DNA from: Mycolicibacterium monacense
Lineage (GTDB): Bacteria > Actinomycetota > Actinomycetes > Mycobacteriales > Mycobacteriaceae
Direction: 5' to 3'
NCBI RefSeq assembly: GCF_010731575.1
Contig: NZ_AP022617.1
Span: 4,712,001-4,776,000, forward strand
DNA: 64,000 nucleotides
A program made the position numbers and the translations under genes. Positions 16,766-26,738 of this stretch are shown piece by piece. The notes under the pieces are model-generated. The model did not search any database and was not told where the DNA came from. It worked only from the letters and a program-made list of their open reading frames with translations. The stretch's first letter is position 1, and every line of letters begins with the position of its first letter.

Positions 16766-19717
16766 ATGATGCGCTTGAGCGGCACCCTGCGCAGATTCCG
16801 CTGGGCGGTCTTCGGCGCCTGGGTGCTCCTGCTGGTGCCCGCGATCTATCTCGCGCTGAACCATTCGTCGAACCTGACCGGCGGTGGTTTCGAGGTCGAG
16901 GGTTCGCAGTCACTGCACGTGCAGTACGAGCTCGAGGACCACTTCCCCGATCAGGGCGCCTCCCCGCTGGCACTGGTGGCCGCACCGCGCGCCGACGCCT
17001 CCTACGACGATATGAACGCCGCCGTCGCGCACCTCGAAGAGATCGCCACCCAGGTGCCCAGCGTCAAGATCTCCCCCAATCCGCAGCAGCCGCCGCCGCA
17101 GCCCGACCGGCCCTACGTGATCACCCTGTCGCTGGACTTCAACAACACCGGCGCCACCGACGTGGCCAAGGACCTGCGCACACGGGTGGGCATCGACGGC
17201 GAGGAACCGGGTGAGTTCCGCGACGGCAAGGTCAAGATGTACGTGATCGGCCAGGGCGCGCTCGGTGCGGCGGCCTCACAGGCGATCAAGACCGACGTCG
17301 CGCAGGCCGAACAGTGGAACCTGCCGATCGTGTTGATCGTGCTGCTCGCCGTGTTCGGATCGTTCGCCGCCGCCGCGATGCCGCTGCTGCTCGGGGTGTG
17401 CACCGTCGCCGTGACGATGGGACTGGTCTATCTGCTGTCGACGATCACCACGATGTCGGTGTTCGTCGCCTCGACGGTGTCGATGTTCGGGATCGCGCTG
17501 GCCGTCGACTACTCCTTGTTCATCCTGATGCGGTTCCGGGAGGAACTGCGCGCAGGCCGCGACGCCCAGCAGGCGGCCGACGCGGCCATGGCCACCTCGG
17601 GGCTGGCGGTGCTGCTGTCGGGGATGACGGTGATCGCCTCGGTCACCGGTATCTATCTGATCAACACCCCCGTGCTGACCTCGATGGCGACCGGCGCCAT
17701 CCTCGCGGTCGCGGTCGCGGTGCTCACCTCGACGACGCTCACCCCCGCGGTGCTGGCGACGTTCGGGCGGGCCGCCGCCAAACGCTCGTCGTATCTGCAC
17801 TTCTCGCGCAGGCCCGACACCACTCAATCGCGGTTCTGGACGCGCTGGACCGGGTGGGTGATGCGCAGACCGTGGGTGGCGGCGACGTCGGCGGCCCTGG
17901 TCCTGCTCACCATGGCGGCGCCGGCGTTCATGATGGAACTCGGCAACAGCATGCAGCGCCAGTTCGAGCCCACCCACGAGGTGCGCGGCGGCGTCAACGC
18001 CGCCGCCGAGGCGCTGGGTCCGGGCGCCCTCGGCCCGGTCCGGGTGCTGGTGACCTTCCCCGACGGCAACGCCGCGTCCGCCGCGGCCAAGGAGCCGACG
18101 CTCGAGGCGGTGCGCGCCGAGATGTCCAAGGCGCCCAACGTCGCCACGGTCACACCCGCGGAGTTCGGCGACGACTACCGCAGCGCGCTGCTGTCGGCGG
18201 TGCTGACCGTCGACCCCGAGGACAAGGGCGCCCGCGAGACCGTCGACTGGATGCGGGCCAACCTGCCGTCGACGGCCGGGCCCAACGTCTCCGTCGACGT
18301 GGGCGGGCCGACGGCGCTGATCAAGGACTTCGACGACCGGGTGTCGGCGACGCAGCCGCTGGTGTTCGGGTTCGTCGCGCTGATCGCGTTCCTGATGCTG
18401 CTCATCTCGATCCGGTCGGTGGTGCTGGCCCTCAAGGGTGTGCTGATGACCGTGCTGTCGGTCGCCGCCGCCTACGGCAGCCTCGTCGCCGTGTTCCAGT
18501 GGGGGTGGCTCGAACCGCTGGGCTTCGAACCCATCCCGTCGCTGGACAGCACGATCCCGCCGCTGGTGCTGGCGATGACGTTCGGGCTGTCGATGGACTA
18601 CGAGATCTTCCTGCTGACCCGCATCCGGGAACGCTTCCTGCAGACCGGCAACACCCGCGACGCGGTGGCCTACGGCGTGTCCACCAGCGCGCGCACCATC
18701 ACCAGCGCGGCGCTGATCATGATCGCGGTGTTCATCGGCTTCGCGTTCGCCGGGATGCCGCTGGTCGCCCAGCTCGGCGTGGCGTGTGCGGTGGCGATCG
18801 CCGTCGACGCCACGATCGTGCGGTTGGTGCTGGTGCCCGCGCTGATGGCGATGTTCGACCGGTGGAACTGGTGGCTGCCGAAGTGGCTGGACCGGGTGCT
18901 GCCGTCGGTGGATTTCGAGAAGCCGCTGCCCAAGGTGCAGATCGACGATCTGGTCATCATTCCCGACGACATCTCCGCACTCGGCCCGTCGGGCGCCGAC
19001 CTGCGGGGCATGGTGAAATCCGCGGCGCGGATGAAGACGCTCGCACCGCAGACCGTGACAGTGGCCGATCCGCTGGCGTTCAGCGGCTGCCAGCCGATCA
19101 AACAGCGCATGGTGGCGCGCAACGGCGGTGACCAGACGGTGAAGCTGCGCACCGGCGCGGGGTTGTGGCGCGGCGGCCGCAACGGCCACGGCGACGGTAA
19201 CGGGTCGACGGTGCGGACGACGCTGCCGGTGCACCCGGTCACGCTGTGGCGCGGCCGGCTCTCGGTGGCGCTCGACGCGCTGGAGACCGCCCAGCAGACC
19301 GAGGCCGAAACCGACCGCGCGCCGGTGGAGCGGCGTACCCCGGTCGAGACCACGAACGTGCAGCTGCCGACCGGTGACCGACTGCAGATCCCGACCGGTG
19401 CCGAGACCCTGCGCCTGAAGAGCTACCTGATCATGTGCCGCAACAGCAGCCGCGACTACGCGGAGTTCGCCGAACTGGTGGAGTCGATGGAGACACAAAC
19501 CGCCGCAATCGTGCTGTCCGGAATGGACCGGTATTACTGTGGGCAACAGCCGAAAAAGCAGTGGGTGGCCACCCAGTTGGTGCGCCGCCTGGCCGATCCG
19601 CAGCCGTCCGATGAGCACGACGCCGCGATCTCGGACCCGGACGCGGAGTCCGACTGGGCACTGGTGCGGCAGAGATGCCTGTCGGTGGCCGTGGCAATGC
19701 TCGAGGAGGCGAGGTGA
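16766..19717 (+). CDS. mmpL11: MmpL11 family lipid transporter
   Basis: A 983-residue RND transporter. MmpL11 exports monomeromycolyl diacylglycerol and mycolate esters and has been linked to haem uptake with Rv0203. Twelve helices in two halves, each with a large periplasmic loop; relay motifs ALAVDYSLF (Asp248-Tyr249) and LSMDYEIFL are intact. The C-terminal soluble domain (about 250 residues) includes the PTGDRLQIPTGAETLRLK segment. ATGs at 16766 and 16769 are both possible starts. The stop overlaps the GTG of the next gene, matching the Rv0202c-Rv0201c order. Confidence 0.94.
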   Translation: MMRLSGTLRRFRWAVFGAWVLLLVPAIYLALNHSSNLTGGGFEVEGSQSLHVQYELEDHFPDQGASPLALVAAPRADASYDDMNAAVAHLEEIATQVPSVKISPNPQQPPPQPDRPYVITLSLDFNNTGATDVAKDLRTRVGIDGEEPGEFRDGKVKMYVIGQGALGAAASQAIKTDVAQAEQWNLPIVLIVLLAVFGSFAAAAMPLLLGVCTVAVTMGLVYLLSTITTMSVFVASTVSMFGIALAVDYSLFILMRFREELRAGRDAQQAADAAMATSGLAVLLSGMTVIASVTGIYLINTPVLTSMATGAILAVAVAVLTSTTLTPAVLATFGRAAAKRSSYLHFSRRPDTTQSRFWTRWTGWVMRRPWVAATSAALVLLTMAAPAFMMELGNSMQRQFEPTHEVRGGVNAAAEALGPGALGPVRVLVTFPDGNAASAAAKEPTLEAVRAEMSKAPNVATVTPAEFGDDYRSALLSAVLTVDPEDKGARETVDWMRANLPSTAGPNVSVDVGGPTALIKDFDDRVSATQPLVFGFVALIAFLMLLISIRSVVLALKGVLMTVLSVAAAYGSLVAVFQWGWLEPLGFEPIPSLDSTIPPLVLAMTFGLSMDYEIFLLTRIRERFLQTGNTRDAVAYGVSTSARTITSAALIMIAVFIGFAFAGMPLVAQLGVACAVAIAVDATIVRLVLVPALMAMFDRWNWWLPKWLDRVLPSVDFEKPLPKVQIDDLVIIPDDISALGPSGADLRGMVKSAARMKTLAPQTVTVADPLAFSGCQPIKQRMVARNGGDQTVKLRTGAGLWRGGRNGHGDGNGSTVRTTLPVHPVTLWRGRLSVALDALETAQQTEAETDRAPVERRTPVETTNVQLPTGDRLQIPTGAETLRLKSYLIMCRNSSRDYAEFAELVESMETQTAAIVLSGMDRYYCGQQPKKQWVATQLVRRLADPQPSDEHDAAISDPDAESDWALVRQRCLSVAVAMLEEAR

Positions 19718-20244
19718 CGTTGACGAGCGACGCGCGGGGAACCCGCCGCGACGCTGCTACCGCCGCGACCCGTCCGCTCACGGCGGTGTCCCGGCGCGCG
19801 TCGATCGATGACCGGCCGGTGGAGTTCTGGTCCACCGCGGCGATCCGCGACGCCCTGGAGACCGACGATCTGACGGTCTGGCAGCGCATCGTCACCGCGA
19901 TCAAGCGGGATCCGTATGGCCGCACGGCACGTCAGGTCGAGGAGGTCCTCGAGAAGGCGAAGCCCTACGGGGTGTCCAAGGCGCTGGCGGAGGTGCTGGT
20001 GCGGACCCGCGAGCAGATGGCCGCCGCCGAGCGCGCCGAGGTCGGTCACCACGTCCAGCTGCTGCTCAACCGGTCCGGGCTGGGCGCACCCGAATTCGCG
20101 TCGCGCATCGGGGTCGGGGTCGACGAGTTCCAGAGCTACATCGACGGTGAGGTCAGCCCGTCGGCGTCGCTGATGATCCGGATGGGCCGGCTGTCGGAAC
20201 GCTTCGCCAAAATCCGCGCGCAGCGCGCCAACAATCCGCGTTGA
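19714..20244 (+). CDS. Hypothetical DNA-binding-like protein (Rv0201c-like)
   Basis: A 176-residue soluble protein starting with GTG at 19714, four bases inside the mmpL11 coding end and preceded by GAGGAGG. The C-terminal half (LNRSGLGAPEFASRIGVGVD) looks like a lambda-repressor-type helix-turn-helix. The N-terminal half is basic and then helical. It is probably cotranscribed with mmpL11, so it could regulate that transporter, but no target is visible. Corresponds by position and size to Rv0201c (167 aa). Confidence 0.78.
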   Translation: MTLTSDARGTRRDAATAATRPLTAVSRRASIDDRPVEFWSTAAIRDALETDDLTVWQRIVTAIKRDPYGRTARQVEEVLEKAKPYGVSKALAEVLVRTREQMAAAERAEVGHHVQLLLNRSGLGAPEFASRIGVGVDEFQSYIDGEVSPSASLMIRMGRLSERFAKIRAQRANNPR

Positions 20245-20272
20245 CGCCGCGGCGAGCGGGAATGCCTGCCTC

Positions 20273-20692
20273 ATGACCGAATGGATCGAACCCGAGCACG
20301 ACGACCTGCGGCGCATCATGCGGGAGACCCGCACGGTGGCGGTGGTGGGCGCCTCCCCGAACCCGATGCGCCCGAGCTACGGGGTGTGGGATTACCTGCG
20401 CTCGGCCAGCCACTACGAGCTCTACCTGGTCAACCCGACGGTCAGCGAGATCGACGGCACACCGGTGTATCCGTCGCTGGCCGATCTGCCCGTCGTCCCC
20501 GACATGGTCGACGTGTTCCGGCGCAGCAGCGAACTGCCCGGGGTGCTGCGCGACACCATCTCGGTCGGCGCCAAGACGCTGTGGCTGCAGCAGGGACTGT
20601 GGGACGAGCAGATCGCGCGTGACGGTGTGGCGGCGGGCCTCGAGGTCGTGATGGACCGCTGCCTCAAGGTCGACTACGCCCGCCTGCTTTAG
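20273..20692 (+). CDS. CoA-binding domain protein (YccU family)
   Basis: A 139-residue Rossmann-like protein: TVAVVGASPNPMRPSYGVW is the nucleotide-binding turn of the CoA-binding fold, followed by YLVNPTVSEIDGTPVYPSL and LWLQQGLWDEQIA as in YccU-like proteins. It has no succinyl-CoA ligase catalytic histidine domain. The ATG at 20273 lies 28 bases after the previous stop. The role is unknown; members are often called CoA-binding proteins without a reaction. Confidence 0.85.
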   Translation: MTEWIEPEHDDLRRIMRETRTVAVVGASPNPMRPSYGVWDYLRSASHYELYLVNPTVSEIDGTPVYPSLADLPVVPDMVDVFRRSSELPGVLRDTISVGAKTLWLQQGLWDEQIARDGVAAGLEVVMDRCLKVDYARLL

Positions 20693-20693
20693 C

Positions 20694-20742
20694 GATTTCG
20701 GCGTGCGCGGTCGCGTCCAGCGCGACCCAGCACGCCGAAATC
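20694..20742. terminator. Bidirectional hairpin, copy 1 of a dispersed palindrome
   Basis: Two 22-base arms, starting GATTTCGGCGTGC and ending GCACGCCGAAATC, pair with two mismatches across a five-base loop. The hairpin fills the gap between convergent genes and its last two bases belong to the omamB stop codon. The right arm shares 20 identical bases with the hairpin at 24078-24126. Confidence 0.7.
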
Positions 20743-21430
20743 ACCGGGCGTGGATCGGGGTGACGTCGTCGACCATCCAGCGCCCGTCGGTCTTCGACAG
20801 CGTGACGCGCAAGGCGAGCACCGCGTTGTCGACCGGCTGACCCGGAACGCTCTGGGTGCCGCGCAGCACCACCGCCACGCTGGCGGCCTGCGGGCCGATC
20901 GCCTCCACTCCCGCCGAGACGGTGCTGGCCTGGGCGGAGACGTTCTTGCTGGTCAGCTGCTTGGCCACCCCGGCGAACTCGTCCTTGAACGCCTGGGCCC
21001 GCTCGGGCACCATCTGCGCCGCGGCGCGGTCGATGGAGGCGGTCGGGCTCTGCGGAGAGAACGTCGCGGTCGCCTCCGAGACGCTGCTGGCGATGCGCAC
21101 CACCTCGGCGCTGTCGGCGGTGAACGCGCGATCGGGCACGGTCCAGCGCTGATAACCCAGCACGACGGCGGCGACCACCGCGACCGTCGCCAGACCCATC
21201 ACCGCCAACCGCAGGCCGGGTCCGTCGTCGTCGGTCCCGACGGTGACGCCGTCGCGCCGCATCAGCGCGACGTTGACGATCACGCCCTGCACGATCAGCA
21301 GGCACAGCACCGAGCAGACCGACACCCACCACAGCGGCCAGCCCAGCGCCAGCCCGATGTAGAGCAGCCCGGCGATCGCCGCGACGGGCGCCAGGATGTC
21401 GAAGACCAGGACGCGCAGCCGGTTCCTCAT
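20741..21430 (-). CDS. omamB: Orphan Mce-associated membrane protein OmamB (Rv0200-like)
   Basis: A 229-residue protein, the same length as Rv0200. Three N-terminal helices (residues about 8-30, 34-54, 72-92) precede a periplasmic domain of about 130 residues ending in DGRWMVDDVTPIHAR, the NTF2-like ending seen in Mce-associated proteins. In M. tuberculosis OmamB works with OmamA in Mce-dependent lipid import. Start ATG 21430 overlaps the omamA stop (ATGA). The stop lies inside a hairpin shared with the convergent gene. Confidence 0.85.
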   Translation of the reverse strand: MRNRLRVLVFDILAPVAAIAGLLYIGLALGWPLWWVSVCSVLCLLIVQGVIVNVALMRRDGVTVGTDDDGPGLRLAVMGLATVAVVAAVVLGYQRWTVPDRAFTADSAEVVRIASSVSEATATFSPQSPTASIDRAAAQMVPERAQAFKDEFAGVAKQLTSKNVSAQASTVSAGVEAIGPQAASVAVVLRGTQSVPGQPVDNAVLALRVTLSKTDGRWMVDDVTPIHAR

Positions 21431-22041
21431 CGGATCGGCTCCAGCCGGGAGATCATGGGTTTCCCGTCGACGTCGGAGACGTCGAGGCGCAGCGTCCAGC
21501 GCACCGTCTGTGGCTCCTTGTTGCCGACGTTGTCGCTGATCGACGTCGCGACCACCAGGACGGTGTCGGTGCGGGAGGCGAACGCGGACAGCTGCGGATC
21601 CGGTGGGGGCGCCAGCGCCGGTCCGCCGTCGGGACCGGGCACGGGGTGGTGCAGCGATTCGATGGACACCGAGTCGACCTGACCCCTGGTGCGGGTCTGC
21701 AGGCGTTGGACCAGTTGGCGGTACGGCTCGACGGCGGAGTCGAAGTCGGCGTTGAGGTCACCGATCGTGTTCTCGTGCAACCGCTGCATGCTGGCGTCGA
21801 CGGTGTCCTTGTTCATGTTGACCAGCACATTGGTCCAGTCGGCGGCGGCCTGCAGCACGCGGGTCTGGTACGCGCGCTCGGCGGAGGCCTCGCGATGGCC
21901 CGACCAGATCATCACCGCCAGCACGACCGCGGCCACCGAGAGGGCGGCAAGGACAGCCGAGGCGACACCGAAGCCGGTGAACACCCGGCCGTCGGCGGAT
22001 TCGGCCGCATCGGCACGCTCGTCGGTGAGCTCGTCGGGCAT
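21427..22041 (-). CDS. omamA: Orphan Mce-associated membrane protein OmamA (Rv0199-like)
   Basis: A 204-residue protein with an acidic N terminus, one transmembrane helix (VLAALSVAAVVLAVMIW) and a periplasmic Mce-associated domain ending in DVSDVDGKPMISRLEPI. Rv0199/OmamA in M. tuberculosis stabilises MceG and is needed for Mce1 and Mce4 fatty acid and cholesterol import. It resembles the four mas genes at 52-55 kb. Start ATG 22041 was chosen because it leaves 40 bases to the divergent zmp1; an upstream ATG at 22113 would overlap that gene. Confidence 0.85.
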   Translation of the reverse strand: MPDELTDERADAAESADGRVFTGFGVASAVLAALSVAAVVLAVMIWSGHREASAERAYQTRVLQAAADWTNVLVNMNKDTVDASMQRLHENTIGDLNADFDSAVEPYRQLVQRLQTRTRGQVDSVSIESLHHPVPGPDGGPALAPPPDPQLSAFASRTDTVLVVATSISDNVGNKEPQTVRWTLRLDVSDVDGKPMISRLEPIR

Positions 22042-22081
22042 GGCCGTGAGGGTACCGGTGCGCTTCTGGCAACATGTTGGG

Positions 22082-24076
22082 GTGACGGTAGAAGCGACCA
22101 TCAAATCCGGCATCGACCTCAGTTACCTCGACACCGCGGCCCGCCCGCAGGACGACCTGTTCGGCCACGTCAACGGCCGCTGGCTCGCCGAATACAAGAT
22201 CCCCGCCGACCGGGCCGCCGACGGCGCCTTCCGCACCCTCTACGACCGTGCCGAAGAGCAGATCCGCGACATCATCACCGAGGCGGCCGAAGCGAACGCC
22301 GAGGACGGCACCGACGAGCAACGCATCGGCGACCTGTACGCCAGCTTCCTCGACGAGGCGACGGTGGCGCGCATCGGTGTGCAGCCGCTGCTCGACGAAC
22401 TCGCGCTCGTCGACGCCGCCGACAGCCCCGACGCGCTCGCGGCGGTCCTCGGCGGGCTGCAACGCACCGGCGTCGGCGGCGGCGCCGGCGTGTACGTCGA
22501 CACCGACTCCAAGAACTCGACCCGCTACCTGCTGCACTTCAGCCAGTCCGGTATCGGGCTGCCCGACGAATCGTATTTCCGCGACGAGCAGCACGCCGAG
22601 ATACTCGCCGCCTACCCCGGGCACATCGCGGCGATGTTCGCGCTGGTCTACGGGGGCGATCACACGCAGACGGCCGAGCGCATCGTCGCGCTGGAGCGCA
22701 AGCTGGCCGCCGCGCACTGGGATGTGGTGAAGCGTCGCGACGCCGACCTGACCTACAACCTGCGCACGTTCGCCGATCTGTCCGCCGAGGCGCCCGGCTT
22801 CGACTGGGCCGGCTGGGTGACGGCGCTGGGCACCACGCCGGAGTCGGTGGCCGAGGTCGTGGTGCGCCAGCCCGACTACCTCACCGAGTTCGCGGCGGCC
22901 TGGTCGAGTGAACCGCTGGAGGACTGGAAGCACTGGGTGCGGTGGCGCCTCATCCACGCCCGCGCCTTCCTGCTGACCGACGAGCTGGTGGCGGAGGACT
23001 TCGCGTTCTACGGTCGCCTGCTCTCGGGCACCGAGCAGATCCGCGACCGCTGGAAGCGCGGGGTCTCCGTGGTGGAGAACCTGATGGGCGAGGCGCTCGG
23101 CAAGCTCTACGTGCAGCGGCACTTCCCGCCGAATGCCAAGGCGCGCATGGACGAACTGGTCGCCAACCTGCGCGAGGCCTACCGAGTGAGCATCAACCGG
23201 CTGGAGTGGATGACGCCGGAAACCCGCGAGAAGGCGCTGGCCAAGCTCGACAAGTTCACGCCGAAGATCGGCTACCCGGTCCGCTGGAAGGACTACTCGC
23301 AGCTAATCATCCGCCGCGACGACCTCTACGGCAACTACCGCCGCGGCTACCAGCTGGCCTCCGACCGGGAAGTCCAGAAGCTCGGCGGTCCCGTGGACCG
23401 CGACGAATGGTTCATGACGCCGCAGACGGTCAATGCGTACTACAACCCGGGGATGAACGAGATCGTCTTCCCCGCAGCGATTCTGCAGCCGCCGTTCTTC
23501 GACGCCGACGCCGACGACGCCGCCAACTACGGCGGTATCGGTGCGGTCATCGGCCACGAGATCGGCCACGGTTTCGACGATCAGGGCGCCAAGTACGACG
23601 GCGACGGCAACCTGGTCGACTGGTGGACCGACGCCGACCGCACGGAGTTCGGCGCTCGCACCAAGGCGTTGATCGAACAATACGAGCAGTACACGCCGCG
23701 GGAACTCGAGGGCCAGAACGGACACCACGACGCGCACGTCAATGGGGCGTTCACCGTCGGCGAGAACATCGGCGACCTCGGCGGGTTGTCGATCGCACTG
23801 CTGGCCTACGAGCTGTCGCTCAAGGGCGAACCGGCGCCGGTGATCGACGGGTTGACCGGTGTGCAGCGCGTGTTCTTCGGGTGGGCGCAGGTGTGGCGCA
23901 CGAAATACCGTTCGGCGGAAGCGATCCGGCGCCTGGCCACCGATCCGCATTCGCCGCCGGAGTTCCGCTGCAACGGCGTCATCCGCAACCTCGACGCGTT
24001 CTATGAGGCGTTCGAGGTCGGCGCCGACGATGCGCTCTACCTGGAACCCGAACGCCGCGTCCGCATCTGGAACTAG
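22082..24076 (+). CDS. zmp1: Zinc metalloprotease Zmp1 (M13/neprilysin family)
   Basis: A 664-residue M13 peptidase (M. tuberculosis Zmp1 is 663). Zinc ligands: HEIGH at 492-496 and Glu561 in GENIGD, whose Asp565 supports the first His. NAYYNPGMNEIVFPA is the substrate-binding NAxY region of M13 enzymes. No classical signal peptide is visible, as for M. tuberculosis Zmp1. GTG 22082 is the start by length. The stop TAG (24074-24076) overlaps the stop of the convergent membrane protein gene. Confidence 0.96.
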   Translation: MTVEATIKSGIDLSYLDTAARPQDDLFGHVNGRWLAEYKIPADRAADGAFRTLYDRAEEQIRDIITEAAEANAEDGTDEQRIGDLYASFLDEATVARIGVQPLLDELALVDAADSPDALAAVLGGLQRTGVGGGAGVYVDTDSKNSTRYLLHFSQSGIGLPDESYFRDEQHAEILAAYPGHIAAMFALVYGGDHTQTAERIVALERKLAAAHWDVVKRRDADLTYNLRTFADLSAEAPGFDWAGWVTALGTTPESVAEVVVRQPDYLTEFAAAWSSEPLEDWKHWVRWRLIHARAFLLTDELVAEDFAFYGRLLSGTEQIRDRWKRGVSVVENLMGEALGKLYVQRHFPPNAKARMDELVANLREAYRVSINRLEWMTPETREKALAKLDKFTPKIGYPVRWKDYSQLIIRRDDLYGNYRRGYQLASDREVQKLGGPVDRDEWFMTPQTVNAYYNPGMNEIVFPAAILQPPFFDADADDAANYGGIGAVIGHEIGHGFDDQGAKYDGDGNLVDWWTDADRTEFGARTKALIEQYEQYTPRELEGQNGHHDAHVNGAFTVGENIGDLGGLSIALLAYELSLKGEPAPVIDGLTGVQRVFFGWAQVWRTKYRSAEAIRRLATDPHSPPEFRCNGVIRNLDAFYEAFEVGADDALYLEPERRVRIWN

Positions 24077-24543
24077 GGATTTCGGCGTGCTGGGTCGTGC
24101 TGGGCGCGACCCAGCACGCCGAAATCACTGAAGGGCCGCAACGTCAGCACGTAGCCGACCAGCAGTGCCACCGGCGCCGCGAGCGGTAACCACGGGATGT
24201 CCACCGGCAGCGCCACCACCGCCGTCGCGGTCAGCGCGAACGCGACCGCGGCCACCATCGTCGGCGGGGTGGCGCGGGCTTCCCCGTGGCGATCGTTGTG
24301 GCGCAGCACGAGGTAGGCGGCGGCGGCCAGTCCCGCGAGCGCGGTCGACATCGGCGCACTCGGCGCGAGCACGACGGCCGACACCGTCAGCACCACCGCG
24401 ACGACCGCCGCCGGCCGCCACCACACCGACACCGTCACCGCAACCAGCGCCGCCACCGCGGTCACCAGCGCCGGGCCGTCGGCACGGTATCCCACCGCGG
24501 CGACCATCAGGACGCCGAACACGCTGGGCAGCAACGCCTTCAC
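24073..24543 (-). CDS. Small hydrophobic membrane protein at the end of the MoxR/DUF58 operon
   Basis: A 156-residue protein with five or six hydrophobic helices and little else; family not recognised. It starts with GTG 24543 in a GTGA overlap with the DUF58 gene, so it belongs to that operon. Its last 18 residues (from SDFGVLGR) are encoded by the palindromic element at 24078-24126, and its stop TAG shares bases with the zmp1 stop. The natural protein may have ended earlier before the palindrome arrived. Confidence 0.65.
   Translation of the reverse strand: MKALLPSVFGVLMVAAVGYRADGPALVTAVAALVAVTVSVWWRPAAVVAVVLTVSAVVLAPSAPMSTALAGLAAAAYLVLRHNDRHGEARATPPTMVAAVAFALTATAVVALPVDIPWLPLAAPVALLVGYVLTLRPFSDFGVLGRAQHDPARRNP
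24078..24126. terminator. Perfect 20-bp hairpin, copy 2 of a dispersed palindrome
   Basis: The arms GATTTCGGCGTGCTGGGTCG (24078-24097) and its exact reverse complement (24107-24126) flank a nine-base loop. It lies right after the zmp1 stop and can end transcription of zmp1. For the convergent gene it is coding sequence. Its right arm is identical to that of the hairpin at 20694-20742. Confidence 0.75.
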
Positions 24544-25765
24544 CGCCGCGCCCCGGTGCGCCGGTGACGGGTCAGGGCCATCGCCTGGTCGAGGGTGGCG
24601 TCGGCGGGCCAGGACACCACGTCCACGCCGATCGTCCCCATGTCGCGGTACATGAACGAGCGCTGCAGCGCCCACATCCGGTCGATCAGCGGGTCCCGGT
24701 CACCGTCGAGCGGACTGCCCTCGAGGACGTCGACGGCGATCACGGTGTGCCCCCGTTTGCGCAGGTCGATCAGCGCGAGCGCGAATTCGGTCTCCAGCAT
24801 CGTGGAGAACGCCACCACGATGGCGCCGGGCGGTACCGCGGCCTGTGGCGCGAGACTGCCTGTGGTGGCGTCGAAGTCGCCCGCCGCCAGCAGGACGTCG
24901 AGGATGCGGTAGAACTGCCGCTGGCCGATGTCGGCGCCGAGCCACCGGGTGCGGCGGCTGCCGAGGGTGACCAGTCCGGCCCGGTCGCCGTAGCGCAGCG
25001 CGCTCTGCACCACCTGCACGGCACCGCGGGCGATCCGCTCCGTCGCGGCGGTGGCCGGTCCGGGTGGCTGGGCATAGGTGTCGACGAGGACGACGACGTC
25101 GGCGGACCGATCGGTCAACCGCTGCGTGACGTGCAGGCTGCGCCGCCGGGCGCTGACCGACCAGTTGACCGTGCGGAGGTGGTCGCCCGGGACGTAACCG
25201 CGGATGTCGGCGTACTCGACGCCCGGGCCGATGTGGCGGGTGAGGTGGGTGCCCAGCCGGTCGAGCAGGTCCGTGCGCGGAACGCTGACCGATTGCGGTG
25301 CCGCGAGCGGGAATACGCATACGTGCGCCGCGTCGACGGACCCCGTCCCCTCGAGCAGCCCACCCCGCCCGGCCACGCGGACGTTTGCGCGCACCGGATA
25401 GCGGCCCCACCGGGCGGCCGTCAGCGTCACCGTCGCACCCGTTCCGTCGGCCGCGGTGGCGAGGTCGGCCCCGTCGAGGGTGGACGGGGTCATCGTGACG
25501 TCGCTGCCGTCGTCGGCGACGGCCCGGATGTCGACGGTGGACGGTTCGGTTTCGAAACACCGCTGCAGCGGCGTACTGGTGGACACGGAGACGCCCGGCG
25601 GCCGAGGTTGCCAGCCGACCGAGCACAACACACCGAGCATCGGCGCGACGAACGCCACCAGTTCCCACCGCAGGGTGAACAGGGCCGCCGCCAACCCGAC
25701 CGCCGCACACGTCGCCAGCGCCCGCGCCAACGGCGAAGCCCGCCAATGGAGTTCGACGTCGTACA

Positions 25766-25766
<1 letters not shown>
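24540..25766 (-). CDS. DUF58 domain protein (MoxR-associated)
   Basis: A 408-residue protein with two N-terminal helices (about residues 15-50) and then the DUF58 signature VEYADIRGYVPGDHLRTVNW (YxxGDxxRxINW type), followed by a von Willebrand A-like segment with VVVLVDT. DUF58 proteins usually work with MoxR AAA+ ATPases as chaperone-like complexes. Start ATG 25766 shares ATGA with the MoxR stop, which implies translational coupling. The partner membrane protein downstream overlaps it too. Confidence 0.87.
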
Positions 25767-26728
<962 letters not shown>

Positions 26729-26738
26729 GGTTCCGCCG

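Noticed and set aside
15949-16785. 278-codon version of the second hemophore
   Set aside because: The first 116 codons cross the divergent promoter region and the mmpL11 start. The ATG at 16437 has a good ribosome site and is followed by a proper signal peptide.
17276-19618. Open frame of 780 codons antisense to mmpL11
   Set aside because: Same pattern of low-information Arg/His/Gln composition; the plus-strand gene is clearly mmpL11.
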